Shown: one piece after another, positions 31,996 through 39,560 of the stretch | Layout: every line of letters begins with the position of its first letter | How positions within the stretch are numbered: the stretch's first letter is position 1 | Source: RGIG7300 sp045649645 | Lineage (GTDB): Bacteria > Bacillota > Clostridia > Oscillospirales > CAG-272 | Length of the DNA: 39,560 nucleotides | Assembly (NCBI GenBank): GCA_045649645.1 | Contig: JAZRQH010000193.1 | Location: 1-39,560 of the forward strand | Reading direction: 5' to 3' | Translations under genes and position numbers: made by a program | Notes under the pieces: model-generated | Told to the model about the DNA's origin: nothing | What the model saw: the letters and a program-made list of their open reading frames with translations, nothing else | The model's database searches: none

Positions 31996-33371
31996 TCAAA
32001 TATGGAATTAGGCGGCATCAAGACCTCAAATACACTGGAAACGGGTATTATCTTTATGCCGCTGTCTGTTTCCAGCTTTTTGGAATAACAGCGCTTGGGT
32101 ATGATTACGGTATCAAAGCCGAGACGTACCGCCTCGCTGATACGCTGATCTATCTGGGGAACTGCCCTGCATTCTCCCGCAAGACCTATCTCGCCGATGG
32201 CGATAACGTTCTCGGGTACGGGCTTGTCCTTTAAGGAGGAAAGCAGAGACAGAGCTATTGCCATATCGGCTGCAGGCTCGTCTGCACGAAGCCCTCCCAC
32301 GACGTTCAGGTAGATATCGTTTACAGAAAACTTGGCTCGTAATCTCTTTTCAAGAACGGCAAGCAGCATATACATACGGTTGTAGTCAACACCGTTTGAG
32401 GTGCGCTTGGGAGCAGGGAAGACCGTAGGCACACACAGAGCCTGAACCTCAGCGATTATGGGACGGCTGCCCTCCATCAGACATACGGCACAGCTGCCGG
32501 ATACGTCCTTGGGTCTGCCTGCAAGCAGTGCCTCGGAGGGATTGGGAACTTCCTTTAAGCCTTCTTCGTTCATTTCAAACACGCCTATTTCGTTAGTTGA
32601 GCCAAAACGGTTCTTTATAGCTCTTATTATACGGTAGGAGCTGCGGCTCTCACCCTCAAAGTAGAGTACCGCATCTACTGCGTGCTCAAGGACCTTGGGT
32701 CCTGCGATATTACCTTCCTTGTTTACGTGGCTGACAAGAATTATGGATATACCCGCATTCTTTGCGGTCATAATAAATCTTGCGGCACACTCCTTGACCT
32801 GAGTGATGCTTCCTGCAGAGGAGGACACACGGTCGTCGTATATGGTCTGTATAGAATCGACTACAACTATATCCGGCTTGATATTCTCTATCTGTCCGAG
32901 GATCTTATCGATATTTGTTTCAATAAGAATATAGAGATTGTCAGGGGAAACTCCCAGACGCTTTGCTCTGAGCTTTATCTGAGAACCCGATTCCTCGCCC
33001 GAAACGTAGAGGACCTTGTTCTTAGGGCAGAGCTTACCCGAAATTTGCATAAGAAGGGTAGATTTACCTATACCCGGTTCACCGGACAGAAGTACTGCGG
33101 AGCCGGAAACTATACCGCCGCCGAGCACGCGGTCAAGCTCGCCTATTCCGCTCTTCGAACGGATATAGTTAGGCAGCTCAAGATCCTTTAATAATTCGGG
33201 TGTACTATCGTATACAGAAGACGCGGCTCTGGGTCTTGCAGATTTTTTTGGTTCGGGGACAGCAGTACGCTCCTCCAGAGTATTCCATTCGCCGCAGGCA
33301 GGACATTTACCCGCCCAACGGGACACTGTGTTACCGCACTCGGTACAGACAAAAACTGTTTTTTCCTTCAT
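31992..33371 (-). CDS. radA: DNA repair protein RadA
   Basis: A 459-residue RecA-related ATPase that helps branch migration during recombinational repair. It has the N-terminal zinc finger with Cys9, Cys12, Cys23 and Cys26, Walker A GEPGIGKST at 97-105, Walker B VVVDSIQT, the RadA-specific KNRFG motif near residue 255, and the C-terminal Lon-like domain (GGLRADEPAADMAIAL, AIGEIGLAGE). Length is standard. It lies one base after the stop of the amidase gene in the same direction, so the two are co-transcribed. No terminator fits between its stop and the convergent AI-2E gene, whose stop codon overlaps it. Confidence 0.97.
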   Translation of the reverse strand: MKEKTVFVCTECGNTVSRWAGKCPACGEWNTLEERTAVPEPKKSARPRAASSVYDSTPELLKDLELPNYIRSKSGIGELDRVLGGGIVSGSAVLLSGEPGIGKSTLLMQISGKLCPKNKVLYVSGEESGSQIKLRAKRLGVSPDNLYILIETNIDKILGQIENIKPDIVVVDSIQTIYDDRVSSSAGSITQVKECAARFIMTAKNAGISIILVSHVNKEGNIAGPKVLEHAVDAVLYFEGESRSSYRIIRAIKNRFGSTNEIGVFEMNEEGLKEVPNPSEALLAGRPKDVSGSCAVCLMEGSRPIIAEVQALCVPTVFPAPKRTSNGVDYNRMYMLLAVLEKRLRAKFSVNDIYLNVVGGLRADEPAADMAIALSLLSSLKDKPVPENVIAIGEIGLAGECRAVPQIDQRISEAVRLGFDTVIIPKRCYSKKLETDSGIKIIPVSSVFEVLMPPNSIFD

Positions 33372-33372
33372 T

Positions 33373-34086
33373 TTAAACTTCCTTGTTGAGATGATCGATT
33401 ATAGCTGAATATATGGTCAGTGCTACCTTGTGACGGTAGCTGTCGGTGCAGAGAAGCTCTGCTTCGCTTTGATTTGAAATAAATCCGCATTCTACAAGTA
33501 TTGCGGGATTATTTATGTTGTGCAAGAGATATATAGCCGAGGTAGCTTCCTTTATCTGTCGGTTGTTTTGCGGCTGAAGACAGGTCTTTATGCGAGCCTG
33601 TACAGTCTCGGCAAGAGTCTTGCTCTCGGCGTGATTTGGAGAATAATAAACCTGTGCTCCGCTGTATTTTGGCGAAGGGTAGGTGTTCATATGAATGCTT
33701 ACGGTAAAGGACTCTGCATTTTCCTCGCCTATCTCCACACGTTTTTTCAGATCCTGTATCTTTTTCTTACCGGGGGTTGCGGCATCATATAGCATTATAT
33801 CCTCGGTACGGGTCATCTTTACGTTTACGCCCGAGGCTTCCAGCAGGTCGCGGAGTATCAGAGCTATCTCAAGATTAAGCTCTTTTTCGATACAGCCGTT
33901 TATACCAACGGCTCCGCCGTCCTCCCCTCCGTGTCCCGCATCTATCACAACGGTGGCTGTGGGGTATACAGCCGAGCTTCTTACGTCTATCTCACGGCTG
34001 ATACCGTGAAGCAAAAGAGCACAGAGTATAAGCAATACCGTAAATACTGCAAATTTAAAGGTAGCCCATATTGCTCTTATATTCAA
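33373..34086 (-). CDS. cwlD: CwlD-like N-acetylmuramoyl-L-alanine amidase
   Basis: A 237-residue Amidase_3 enzyme that removes peptide stems from muramic acid. A membrane anchor (about residues 10-30) is followed by VIDAGHGGEDGGA with the first zinc His, a Glu in CIEKELNLEIA, the second His in SIHMNTYPS, and ILVECGFISNQ with the catalytic Glu. Size and single anchor resemble CwlD, which makes the muramic-delta-lactam of the spore cortex; a role in vegetative wall turnover cannot be excluded. The start is TTG at 34086 with AGGTG seven bases upstream. That site lies in the arm of an inverted repeat. It heads a two-gene unit with radA. Confidence 0.85.
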   Translation of the reverse strand: MNIRAIWATFKFAVFTVLLILCALLLHGISREIDVRSSAVYPTATVVIDAGHGGEDGGAVGINGCIEKELNLEIALILRDLLEASGVNVKMTRTEDIMLYDAATPGKKKIQDLKKRVEIGEENAESFTVSIHMNTYPSPKYSGAQVYYSPNHAESKTLAETVQARIKTCLQPQNNRQIKEATSAIYLLHNINNPAILVECGFISNQSEAELLCTDSYRHKVALTIYSAIIDHLNKEV

Positions 34087-34093
34087 ATAATAT

Positions 34094-34139
34094 CACCTGC
34101 CGAAAACATATTCGGTTATATATATGCTTCTGGCAGGTG
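34094..34139 (-). promoter_or_regulatory. Inverted repeat covering the cwlD ribosome binding site
   Basis: CACCTGCC and GGCAGGTG (arms 34132-34139 and 34094-34101) pair across a 30-base gap; the second arm holds the AGGTG site of cwlD. An inner stem CCGAA/TTCGG (34100-34115) competes at its edge. It could be a weak terminator for the upstream gene or could mask the start site. Confidence 0.5.
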
Positions 34140-34149
34140 TTAAATTCAT

Positions 34150-34980
34150 TTAATATTTGGGCTTCTGCTTTCTTTCGGGCAGGAAGAAGAGTATACGCTT
34201 GCCCTTGGCACCCATATAATAAGCAAGAGCGGTAAATGCAACGGGCAAAACGGGTGTCAGCAGATAGAAGAAATCGTTTCCGTTAAAGAATCTGTCCCTT
34301 ACTCCCGCAAACATTGACTGGAGGAAGGTGGCTATAACGTAGGGAACACCGTAGAGGTTAGATGCCCAGCTCTTTACCGAATTACGGTGAGTGCAGAGTC
34401 TCATACCGCTCTCAGAGTAGAGCTCAAGCTCATTTCCGTTTGCGTCATATACCGATACCACACCGCCGTCACGGTTTACAGTTTCGGAATATTTTGTGTT
34501 TTCATTTTCTGATGTGTAAGCCGTTCCGCCTGTATTGGAATAGAGGCTTGCTTCGATATACGTGTAGTCGGAGGCATCCATAGTTTCAGTCATCTCAACT
34601 CTGGTATATACCTTGACCTCGTTGCCGTTTGCATCCAGCACCGCAACAGGGGACTGCATCACGATAAAGAGAGAGAATACGGCGATCATAATACCGCAGA
34701 TTATATTGATAATATTAGCACCCAGCGATATCCACAGACCCTTCAGGGGGTTGAATACACTTCTGCCGCCGTCTATTGCGGGTTTGTCGGCTCTGCCTAT
34801 CTCATACATCATCGCATAGAGCAGATAGATATAGAATACCATACATAGTATGCTTGTTGTAAAATAGAGCTTGTCGTTCTGAAACGTCGCCATGGTCATA
34901 ACCAACGCAAGCATTGCGATACCGAGCTGGTTAAGCATCATTTTGAACATATCGTAGGAATATTTCTTTATAGTGTTCAA
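34150..34980 (-). CDS. Membrane protein with large external loop, unknown function
   Basis: A 276-residue protein I do not recognise. Three hydrophobic segments (about residues 19-33, 39-60 and 85-107) precede a polar, Thr/Tyr-rich region (about 110-200), and one or two more membrane segments near the C-terminus (about 213-258) lead to a basic end KRILFFLPERKQKPKY. The polar region has two related units, VAVLDANGNEVKVYTR and VSVYDANGNELELYSE, which suggests an internal duplication. The start is TTG at 34980 supported by GGAGGT seven bases upstream; no in-frame ATG fits. It lies upstream of cwlD-radA on the same strand. Confidence 0.7.
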   Translation of the reverse strand: MNTIKKYSYDMFKMMLNQLGIAMLALVMTMATFQNDKLYFTTSILCMVFYIYLLYAMMYEIGRADKPAIDGGRSVFNPLKGLWISLGANIINIICGIMIAVFSLFIVMQSPVAVLDANGNEVKVYTRVEMTETMDASDYTYIEASLYSNTGGTAYTSENENTKYSETVNRDGGVVSVYDANGNELELYSESGMRLCTHRNSVKSWASNLYGVPYVIATFLQSMFAGVRDRFFNGNDFFYLLTPVLPVAFTALAYYMGAKGKRILFFLPERKQKPKY

Positions 34981-35069
34981 TGGTCATACCTCCATAATAT
35001 ACTTATATTATTTTACTATATGTAATAATAAATTACAATACCTTTTATCAAATTTTAAGGAGTACCCAT

Positions 35070-36056
35070 ATGCCTAAAATGCCTGCGGCAGTAGATATGT
35101 ACTGCTCATACTGCCGTTCTGTCAAGAACCGTTCGTTGAAGACGGTGTCCGAATACGAGCACGATCTTCTTACCTTCTTCCGTTACATCTTAGCCTACGC
35201 CGAAGGGGATGTCAGCGAAGAAAATATGCACCAAAAGGACGTCAGCCGTATTACCGTCGAGGATATTGGCAAAATAACAAAGGAAGATATCTTTAAATAT
35301 ATGGATTACCTGACCAAGGTAAGACTCAATTCTGCCACCACAAGAGCACGCAAGCTCTCCAGCCTCAAGGGTTTTTTCAAATATCTTCAGGTGGTGAGGG
35401 GTGAGATAGAGTCCAACCCCTGCGAAAATATGGAGGGGCCCCGTATCAAGAACAAGCTTCCCAAGTTCCTTACCCTTGACGAGAGTATAGCACTTCTTTC
35501 TGCGGTAGAAAACGATGGAGAGTCCAAGCACCGTGAAAGAGATTACTGTATACTTACCCTCTTTCTCAACTGCGGAATGCGACTCTCCGAGCTTACCGGA
35601 ATCAACCTCTACGACCTTGACCGCGAATACCGTTCGCTTCGGGTTCTGGGTAAGGGTAACAAGGAGCGTATAATCTATCTCAACGAGGCTTGTGCCGACG
35701 CTCTCAGGAGATATATCGCCGTGCGAGCAAGGGATGGCGAACCCAAGGACAAGAATGCTCTCTTTATCAGCCGCAACCGCCGACGTATAAGCAATCAGAT
35801 GGTGCAGAAGATAGTATATAAATATCTTGATATGGCGGATCTCGGCTATAAAAAATGCTCAGCACACAAGCTCCGTCATACCGCAGCCACCCTTATGTAT
35901 CAGACGGGCAAGGTGGACGTCCGTGTCTTAAAGGATATCTTAGGACACGAGCAGCTCAATACCACCCAGATATATACCCACGTCAGCGACAAGGGTATGG
36001 AGGAGGCTATGCGACAGAATCCTTTGGCAAAGAAAACAGGAAAAAAGAATGGCTAA
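35070..36056 (+). CDS. XerC/XerD-type tyrosine recombinase
   Basis: A 328-residue tyrosine recombinase with an N-terminal core-binding domain (about 5-110) and a catalytic domain. The active-site residues are all present: Arg171 (CGMRLSEL), Lys195, His266 and Arg269 (HKLRH), His293 (LGHEQL) and Tyr302 (QIYTHV). Proteins of this form resolve chromosome dimers at dif sites. The N-terminal part has a charged insertion (about residues 45-72) longer than in E. coli XerC. No dif-like site, tRNA or mobile genes are visible nearby, so a housekeeping role is preferred to that of an integrase. AAGGAG precedes the ATG. Its end overlaps the carboxypeptidase gene by eight bases. Confidence 0.9.
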   Translation: MPKMPAAVDMYCSYCRSVKNRSLKTVSEYEHDLLTFFRYILAYAEGDVSEENMHQKDVSRITVEDIGKITKEDIFKYMDYLTKVRLNSATTRARKLSSLKGFFKYLQVVRGEIESNPCENMEGPRIKNKLPKFLTLDESIALLSAVENDGESKHRERDYCILTLFLNCGMRLSELTGINLYDLDREYRSLRVLGKGNKERIIYLNEACADALRRYIAVRARDGEPKDKNALFISRNRRRISNQMVQKIVYKYLDMADLGYKKCSAHKLRHTAATLMYQTGKVDVRVLKDILGHEQLNTTQIYTHVSDKGMEEAMRQNPLAKKTGKKNG

Positions 36057-36969
36057 AAAAACCGAAAAGAAAAGAATAAGCTTAGTTCCCGTATTTATAA
36101 TACTTCTCGCCGTGGGCATAGTGCTTTTTCTCCATTGGCAGAAGAATATCACCCCCTGGTACAGCGAAGCGCTGAGCGCAAGCACCGAGGGCACGGAGCA
36201 GCTCTCAAGCCACAGCGTGCTTATGATAGACTTGGATGACGGGCGTATCTGCTATGCCAAGAATCAGAACGAAAGACTGCCTGTGGCATCCCTTACCAAA
36301 ATAATGACCGCGCTTACCGTCATAGAGAAGGCGGACAGCCTTGATGCCGAGTATACCTTTACCGAGGATATAATCAGCCGTATGACTGCCGCCCACGCTT
36401 CGGTTGCGGGCTTTGAGGCAGGTGAGAGCGTCAGCATACGCGATCTTCTCTACGGTATTATGCTGCCCAGTGGTGGGGACGCGGCTCTGGGAGCTGCCGA
36501 GTATATAGCGGGAGATGAGGAAGCATTCGTTATTCTTATGAACCGCCGAGCAAAGCAGCTCGGCATGAAGAACACCCATTTTTCCGACGTGACCGGACTT
36601 GACGATGCTGACAACTATTCAACTGCCGCCGATATGGCTTTGCTTTTCGCCAAGGCTCTTGAAAATGAGACCTTTTTTGAGATAGTCACGGCAGAGCGAT
36701 ATCTCACTACCGCAACCCCACAGCACAAGAACGGCATTCTTCTTGAAAGCACCCTCAACGAGCCTATGAAGGAATACGCCCTTGAGGGCAAGATCCTTGG
36801 CGGCAAGACCGGTTATACCACGGGTGCGGGGCTGTGCCTTGCAAGCTACGCCGAGGTAGAGGGTCACCGATATATCCTTGTTACTTTGGGAGCAGGCGAC
36901 GGAAGCAAATACCCAAGCTACCACTTTGAGGATGCGGCGGTACTGTACGATAAATATTATTTGACATAG
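36049..36969 (+). CDS. Serine D-alanyl-D-alanine carboxypeptidase (PBP5-like)
   Basis: A 306-residue exported enzyme that trims the terminal D-alanine from cell-wall stem peptides. One N-terminal membrane segment (about residues 11-29) anchors it. The penicillin-binding motifs are SLTK at 81-84 with the nucleophile Ser81, SGG at 141-143 in place of the common SGN, and KTG at 253-255. It ends shortly after the catalytic domain, without the C-terminal beta domain of E. coli PBP5. It overlaps the Xer gene, so translation is likely coupled, and is closed by a terminator. Confidence 0.9.
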   Translation: MAKKTEKKRISLVPVFIILLAVGIVLFLHWQKNITPWYSEALSASTEGTEQLSSHSVLMIDLDDGRICYAKNQNERLPVASLTKIMTALTVIEKADSLDAEYTFTEDIISRMTAAHASVAGFEAGESVSIRDLLYGIMLPSGGDAALGAAEYIAGDEEAFVILMNRRAKQLGMKNTHFSDVTGLDDADNYSTAADMALLFAKALENETFFEIVTAERYLTTATPQHKNGILLESTLNEPMKEYALEGKILGGKTGYTTGAGLCLASYAEVEGHRYILVTLGAGDGSKYPSYHFEDAAVLYDKYYLT

Positions 36970-36970
36970 A

Positions 36971-36998
36971 AAAAAGCTCTCCAAGTGGAGAGCTTTTT
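36971..36998. terminator. Bidirectional terminator between carboxypeptidase and uracil permease genes
   Basis: Stem AAAAAGCTCTCC (36971-36982) with complement at 36987-36998, loop AAGT; A-run on one side and T-run on the other serve both convergent genes. Confidence 0.92.
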
Positions 36999-37010
36999 GT
37001 ATTGTGTTAA

Positions 37011-38459
37011 TTATTCTTCTTCCTTGGTATTCTGACCTACCGCGAAGTTAACACCTGTATCCTTGGGATTGCTTCTCTCAAAAACGTAGTCCTTACCGGG
37101 AAGGATAGCGTTGAGGACGATACCTGCGATAGATGCAACTGCGAGACCGGAGAGACTGATCTCAACACCTGCGATGGCGAACTTTACAGCACCTTCCAAT
37201 GTGGAACCGTCAGCGGCGGGAGCAATAAGACCCATACCTGTACTGTACTTGATACCGAAGGTGGTTACAAGGATGATAGCCGCGATGATAACGTTTCTGG
37301 ACTTGGTGAAGTCAACCTTTGACTCAACAACGTTTCTTATACCGATAGCGGATATCATGCCGTAGAGGATAAAGGAGATACCGCCGATTACCGCGGTGGG
37401 GATAGAACTTACGATTGCTGCAAATTTAGGAGAGAAAGAAAATGCTATCGCAAAGACAGCTGCAAGGCGCACCACTCTGGGATCGTATACCTTGGAGAGT
37501 GCAAGAACGCCTGTGTTCTCGCCGTAGGTGGTGTTTGCGGGAGCACCTACGAGAGCTGCAAGAGAGGTAGCAACACCGTCACCGATAAGTGTACGGTGTA
37601 AGCCGGGCTCCTTGATGAAGTTGTTGCCTGTGGTGGCACCGATGGCGGAGATATCACCGATATGCTCCATCATGGTTGCGAGAGAAATAGGAACTATAGC
37701 AACGATAGAGCTGATGATAAGAGAGGCCTTTGACCAGTCAACGCCGAGGATGGTAGCGTCCTTGTGTATGGGAAGTCCGATCCAAGGTGCGGATTTAACC
37801 GCTTCAAAGTTTACTGCCCAGCCTTCAACGCCACAGAGGTTGCCGACGATAATAGCTACAAGATATGCACCTATAACACCGAGGAAGATGGGGATGATCT
37901 TGAACATACCCTTGCCCCAGATATTGAATACAATTACTATTGCTAAAGCTATAAATGCTAAAGGCCAGTTAGCCGCACAGTTGTTTACTGCGGAGGCTGA
38001 GAGACCGAGGCCGATAGCGATGATGATGGGACCTGTAACAACGGGAGGGAAGAACTTCATAACTCTTCTTACACCAACAAGCTTGATGATAAGTGCAAGC
38101 ACTAAGTAAACAAGACCTGCAACAGCCACGCCAAGGCAAGCATAGGGGAGCATCTGTGCATCTGTGAGACCTGCATCGGGACCCATAGACTTAACAGCTG
38201 CATAACCGCCAAGGAACGCAAAGGAAGAGCCGAGGAAGGCGGGAACCTTGAACTTTGTTACCAGATGGAAGAACAGAGTACCAAGACCTGCCATAAGAAG
38301 TGTGGTGGCAACGTCAAGACCTGTTAAGAGGGGAACAAGCACAGTTGCGCCGAACATAGCGAACATATGCTGAAATCCCAGAAGCAGCATCTTGGGTATG
38401 CCGAGCTTACGGGCATCGGTAATGCCTTCGTTACCGATAACGACATTTTCTTTAGACAT
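37011..38459 (-). CDS. Uracil permease (NCS2 family)
   Basis: A 482-residue membrane transporter of the nucleobase:cation symporter-2 family, UraA/PyrP type, which takes up uracil with protons. About 14 membrane segments are seen. Typical blocks are FQHMFAMFGATVLVPLLTG near the N-terminus, PAFLGSSFAFLG, MMEHIGDISAIG with the substrate-binding Glu, and PANTTYGENTGVLALSKV. AAGGAGG precedes the ATG. The gap to pyrR is only 29 bp without a terminator, so both genes respond to the PyrR attenuator, which fits a pyrimidine salvage role. The usual symbol would be uraA or pyrP. Confidence 0.93.
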   Translation of the reverse strand: MSKENVVIGNEGITDARKLGIPKMLLLGFQHMFAMFGATVLVPLLTGLDVATTLLMAGLGTLFFHLVTKFKVPAFLGSSFAFLGGYAAVKSMGPDAGLTDAQMLPYACLGVAVAGLVYLVLALIIKLVGVRRVMKFFPPVVTGPIIIAIGLGLSASAVNNCAANWPLAFIALAIVIVFNIWGKGMFKIIPIFLGVIGAYLVAIIVGNLCGVEGWAVNFEAVKSAPWIGLPIHKDATILGVDWSKASLIISSIVAIVPISLATMMEHIGDISAIGATTGNNFIKEPGLHRTLIGDGVATSLAALVGAPANTTYGENTGVLALSKVYDPRVVRLAAVFAIAFSFSPKFAAIVSSIPTAVIGGISFILYGMISAIGIRNVVESKVDFTKSRNVIIAAIILVTTFGIKYSTGMGLIAPAADGSTLEGAVKFAIAGVEISLSGLAVASIAGIVLNAILPGKDYVFERSNPKDTGVNFAVGQNTKEEE

Positions 38460-38488
38460 AAAAATGTCCTCCTTATATAAAATTTTAT

Positions 38489-39022
38489 TTATAACTTTAT
38501 TATCGCAACTTCCTTTTTGCCGTCATATTCGGGAAGTCTTACCGATATACGCTCGCTGCGGGAGGTGGGGATGTTTTTTCCCACGTAGTCGCCGCGGATA
38601 GGGAGCTCTCGGTGACCTCGGTCAATAAGAACGGCCAACTGAATACAGCTGGGTCTGCCCATCGCGATAAGAGCGTCCATTGCGGCACGCACCGTTCTCC
38701 CTGTAAAGATAACGTCATCCACCAGTACCACTATCTTATCGTGGATATCAAAGTCGATATTAGTCTCACCCGACACCTCCGAGATATCAAAGGTGTGGAG
38801 GTCGTCGCGGTGATCGGTTATATCAAGCTCGCCTACCGAGACCGTCATATCCGAAAATTTTCGGATAGACTCGGCGATCTGTCTTGCCAGAGGCACACCC
38901 TTACGGTGTATGCCGATAAGGCAGAGCTCTTTTGCTTCGCTGTTACGCTCTATTATCTCGTGGGCTATTCTTGTCATGGCTCTGTCCATAGCCATGGAGT
39001 CAAGCATTATTTTTTCTTCCAT
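38489..39022 (-). CDS. pyrR: PyrR, pyrimidine operon attenuation protein / uracil phosphoribosyltransferase
   Basis: A 177-residue protein of the phosphoribosyltransferase fold. It binds UMP or UTP, then a hairpin in pyr mRNA, to cause termination; many members also make UMP from uracil and PRPP. The PRPP-binding motif VVLVDDVIFTGRTVRAA and the N-terminal GIHRKGVPLA are characteristic, as is VLIDRGHRELPIRGDYVGKN(I) near the end. The ATG at 39022 is chosen since AGGAAA lies six bases before it and an upstream in-frame start would lie in the attenuator. It heads a unit with uracil permease and has a complete attenuator in its leader. Confidence 0.96.
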   Translation of the reverse strand: MEEKIMLDSMAMDRAMTRIAHEIIERNSEAKELCLIGIHRKGVPLARQIAESIRKFSDMTVSVGELDITDHRDDLHTFDISEVSGETNIDFDIHDKIVVLVDDVIFTGRTVRAAMDALIAMGRPSCIQLAVLIDRGHRELPIRGDYVGKNIPTSRSERISVRLPEYDGKKEVAIIKL

Positions 39023-39041
39023 AATATTTCCTGTAATCTGC

Positions 39042-39071
39042 AAAATAAATGCCGCCACAGAGTGACGGCAT
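39042..39071 (-). terminator. PyrR attenuator terminator in the pyrR leader
   Basis: On the minus strand a 10-bp stem (ATGCCGTCAC with GTGGCGGCAT, one G-U pair; 39049-39071) is followed by TTTATTTT. Its 5' arm TGCCGT can instead pair with ACGGCA of the binding loop upstream, giving the antiterminator. Confidence 0.85.
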
Positions 39072-39089
39072 AATTACGCTATTGGGGTC

Positions 39090-39123
39090 GATCTTGCCGT
39101 ATCTCTGTACATTCTTAAAGATC
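39090..39123 (-). promoter_or_regulatory. PyrR-binding loop (anti-antiterminator)
   Basis: Minus-strand RNA folds as GATCTT/AAGATC lower stem (39090-39095 with 39118-39123), a purine-rich bulge on the 5' side, an AUGUA/UACGG upper stem and the hexaloop CAGAGA (39102-39107). The loop fits the CNGNGA hexaloop known for PyrR sites. ACGGCA at 39095-39100 is the segment shared with the antiterminator. Confidence 0.85.
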
Positions 39124-39138
39124 TTACTTACGTCGGAT

Positions 39139-39167
39139 ATTATACCACTAATTTTCGAGGTTGTAAA
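39139..39167 (-). promoter_or_regulatory. Promoter of pyrR-uracil permease
   Basis: On the minus strand TTTACA (39162-39167), 17-base spacer ending in TGG, consensus TATAAT (39139-39144). The transcript would start about 10 bases before the PyrR-binding loop, giving a leader of about 110 bases. Confidence 0.78.
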
Positions 39168-39226
39168 GTCAATTTGCGACAAATTTTAATAAATTATAAA
39201 ATGAAAAATAAATTTCGCAAAAACTA

Positions 39227-39255
39227 TTGCAAAATTAAATACCTTATGCTATAAT
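39227..39255 (+). promoter_or_regulatory. Promoter of rpmE
   Basis: TTGCAA (39227-39232), 17-base spacer ending in TGC, consensus TATAAT (39250-39255). Confidence 0.8.
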
Positions 39256-39297
39256 ATCAGCACTTATGTAAAAAACTATTGTAAAGGAGTGTCAGGA

Positions 39298-39504
39298 ATG
39301 AAGCAGGGAATTCATCCGGATTATAAAGAATGCACCATCACTTGCGCATGCGGCAACGTAATCACCACCAGATCTACTAAGGGCGATCTTCGTGTTGAAA
39401 TCTGCTCCAAGTGCCATCCGTTCTTCACAGGCAAGCAGAAGTTCGTTGATGCAGGCGGACGTCTTGATAAGTTCAAGAAGCGTCTTGAGGCTGCAAAGAA
39501 GTAA
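39298..39504 (+). CDS. rpmE: 50S ribosomal protein L31
   Basis: A 68-residue ribosomal protein of the zinc-binding (C+) L31 type. It has the family start MKQGIHPDYKECTITC, the CACGN cysteine pair, and the second pair CSKCHPFFTGKQKFVD, with the C-terminal GRLDKFKKR. AAAGGAG eight bases before ATG 39298 sets the start; a GTG at 39289 falls inside that site. It has its own promoter and terminator, divergent from pyrR. L31 of this type can serve as a zinc reserve and be replaced by a zinc-free copy; no such copy is seen here. Confidence 0.98.
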   Translation: MKQGIHPDYKECTITCACGNVITTRSTKGDLRVEICSKCHPFFTGKQKFVDAGGRLDKFKKRLEAAKK

Positions 39505-39521
39505 TCACAGAAATGTACAAA

Positions 39522-39559
39522 GGGTGAGAAGTGCTTAGGCGCCTCTCACTCATTTTGTT
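39522..39559 (+). terminator. Intrinsic terminator after rpmE
   Basis: GGGTGAGA (39522-39529) pairs with TCTCACTC (39544-39551); the inner GTGC/GCGC with a TTAG loop extends the stem. ATTTTGTTT follows at the window end. Confidence 0.85.
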
Positions 39560-39560
39560 T

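Noticed and set aside
35070..36056. Integrase of a mobile element
   Set aside because: No tRNA, attachment repeats, transfer or phage genes are near, and the gene overlaps a cell-wall gene in an apparent stable operon.
39000..39182. A 60-codon frame over the pyrR leader
   Set aside because: It overlaps the promoter, PyrR loop and attenuator, whose structures explain the sequence better.

Overview
The window looks like a chromosomal segment of a strictly anaerobic, Gram-positive-type gut Clostridia, probably in or near the Oscillospiraceae/Ruminococcaceae. Supporting signs are the fusA-tuf pair, pyruvate formate-lyase and a second glycyl radical enzyme, the MEP-pathway kinase IspE, a CwlD-like cortex amidase, PyrR attenuation, and many exported proteins anchored by SLH domains. 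The lineage is an inference from gene content and style; no rRNA or tRNA gene was seen. No gene-free stretch exceeds 300 bases.

Layout. 1-2811: the 3' end of the str operon (fusA fragment, tuf), then two overlapping VanZ-family genes. 2914-9070: a giant BspA-type leucine-rich-repeat protein with C-terminal SLH domains, facing an SLH-Cys module-EF-hand-NlpC/P60-like secreted protein on the minus strand. 9222-10783: a HAD phosphatase overlapping a GmhA-like sugar-phosphate isomerase. 10907-12552: a BlaI-like repressor and a BlaR1-like metalloprotease that lacks the penicillin-sensing domain. 12605-21683: five paralogous surface proteins (A to E) with signal peptide, three SLH domains, 4 to 6 Cys/His modules and a shared C-terminal domain, interrupted by a short pyruvate kinase-like gene. 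21759-23543: another LRR-SLH protein closes the surface region.

23761-30682: fermentation genes. Pyruvate formate-lyase is split by an in-frame stop into a 701-residue catalytic polypeptide and an 80-residue glycyl-radical polypeptide, followed by its activase. Convergent to these lies a second glycyl radical enzyme with an unusual active-site motif, with ispE upstream of it. 30763-39504: housekeeping and envelope genes: an AI-2E family membrane protein, radA-cwlD, a membrane protein with a large external loop, a Xer-type recombinase overlapping a D,D-carboxypeptidase, pyrR-uracil permease under a recognisable PyrR attenuator, and rpmE.

How the genes may work together. The surface proteins would bind secondary cell-wall polymer through SLH domains and form or decorate an S-layer. 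No terminator separates the BlaI/BlaR1-like pair from paralogs A to C, so a membrane protease/repressor switch may control part of the surface array, while paralog D has its own strong promoter and codon use typical of abundant proteins. The best candidates for something undescribed are this regulated, module-count-graded surface array, the split pyruvate formate-lyase, and the divergent glycyl radical enzyme.
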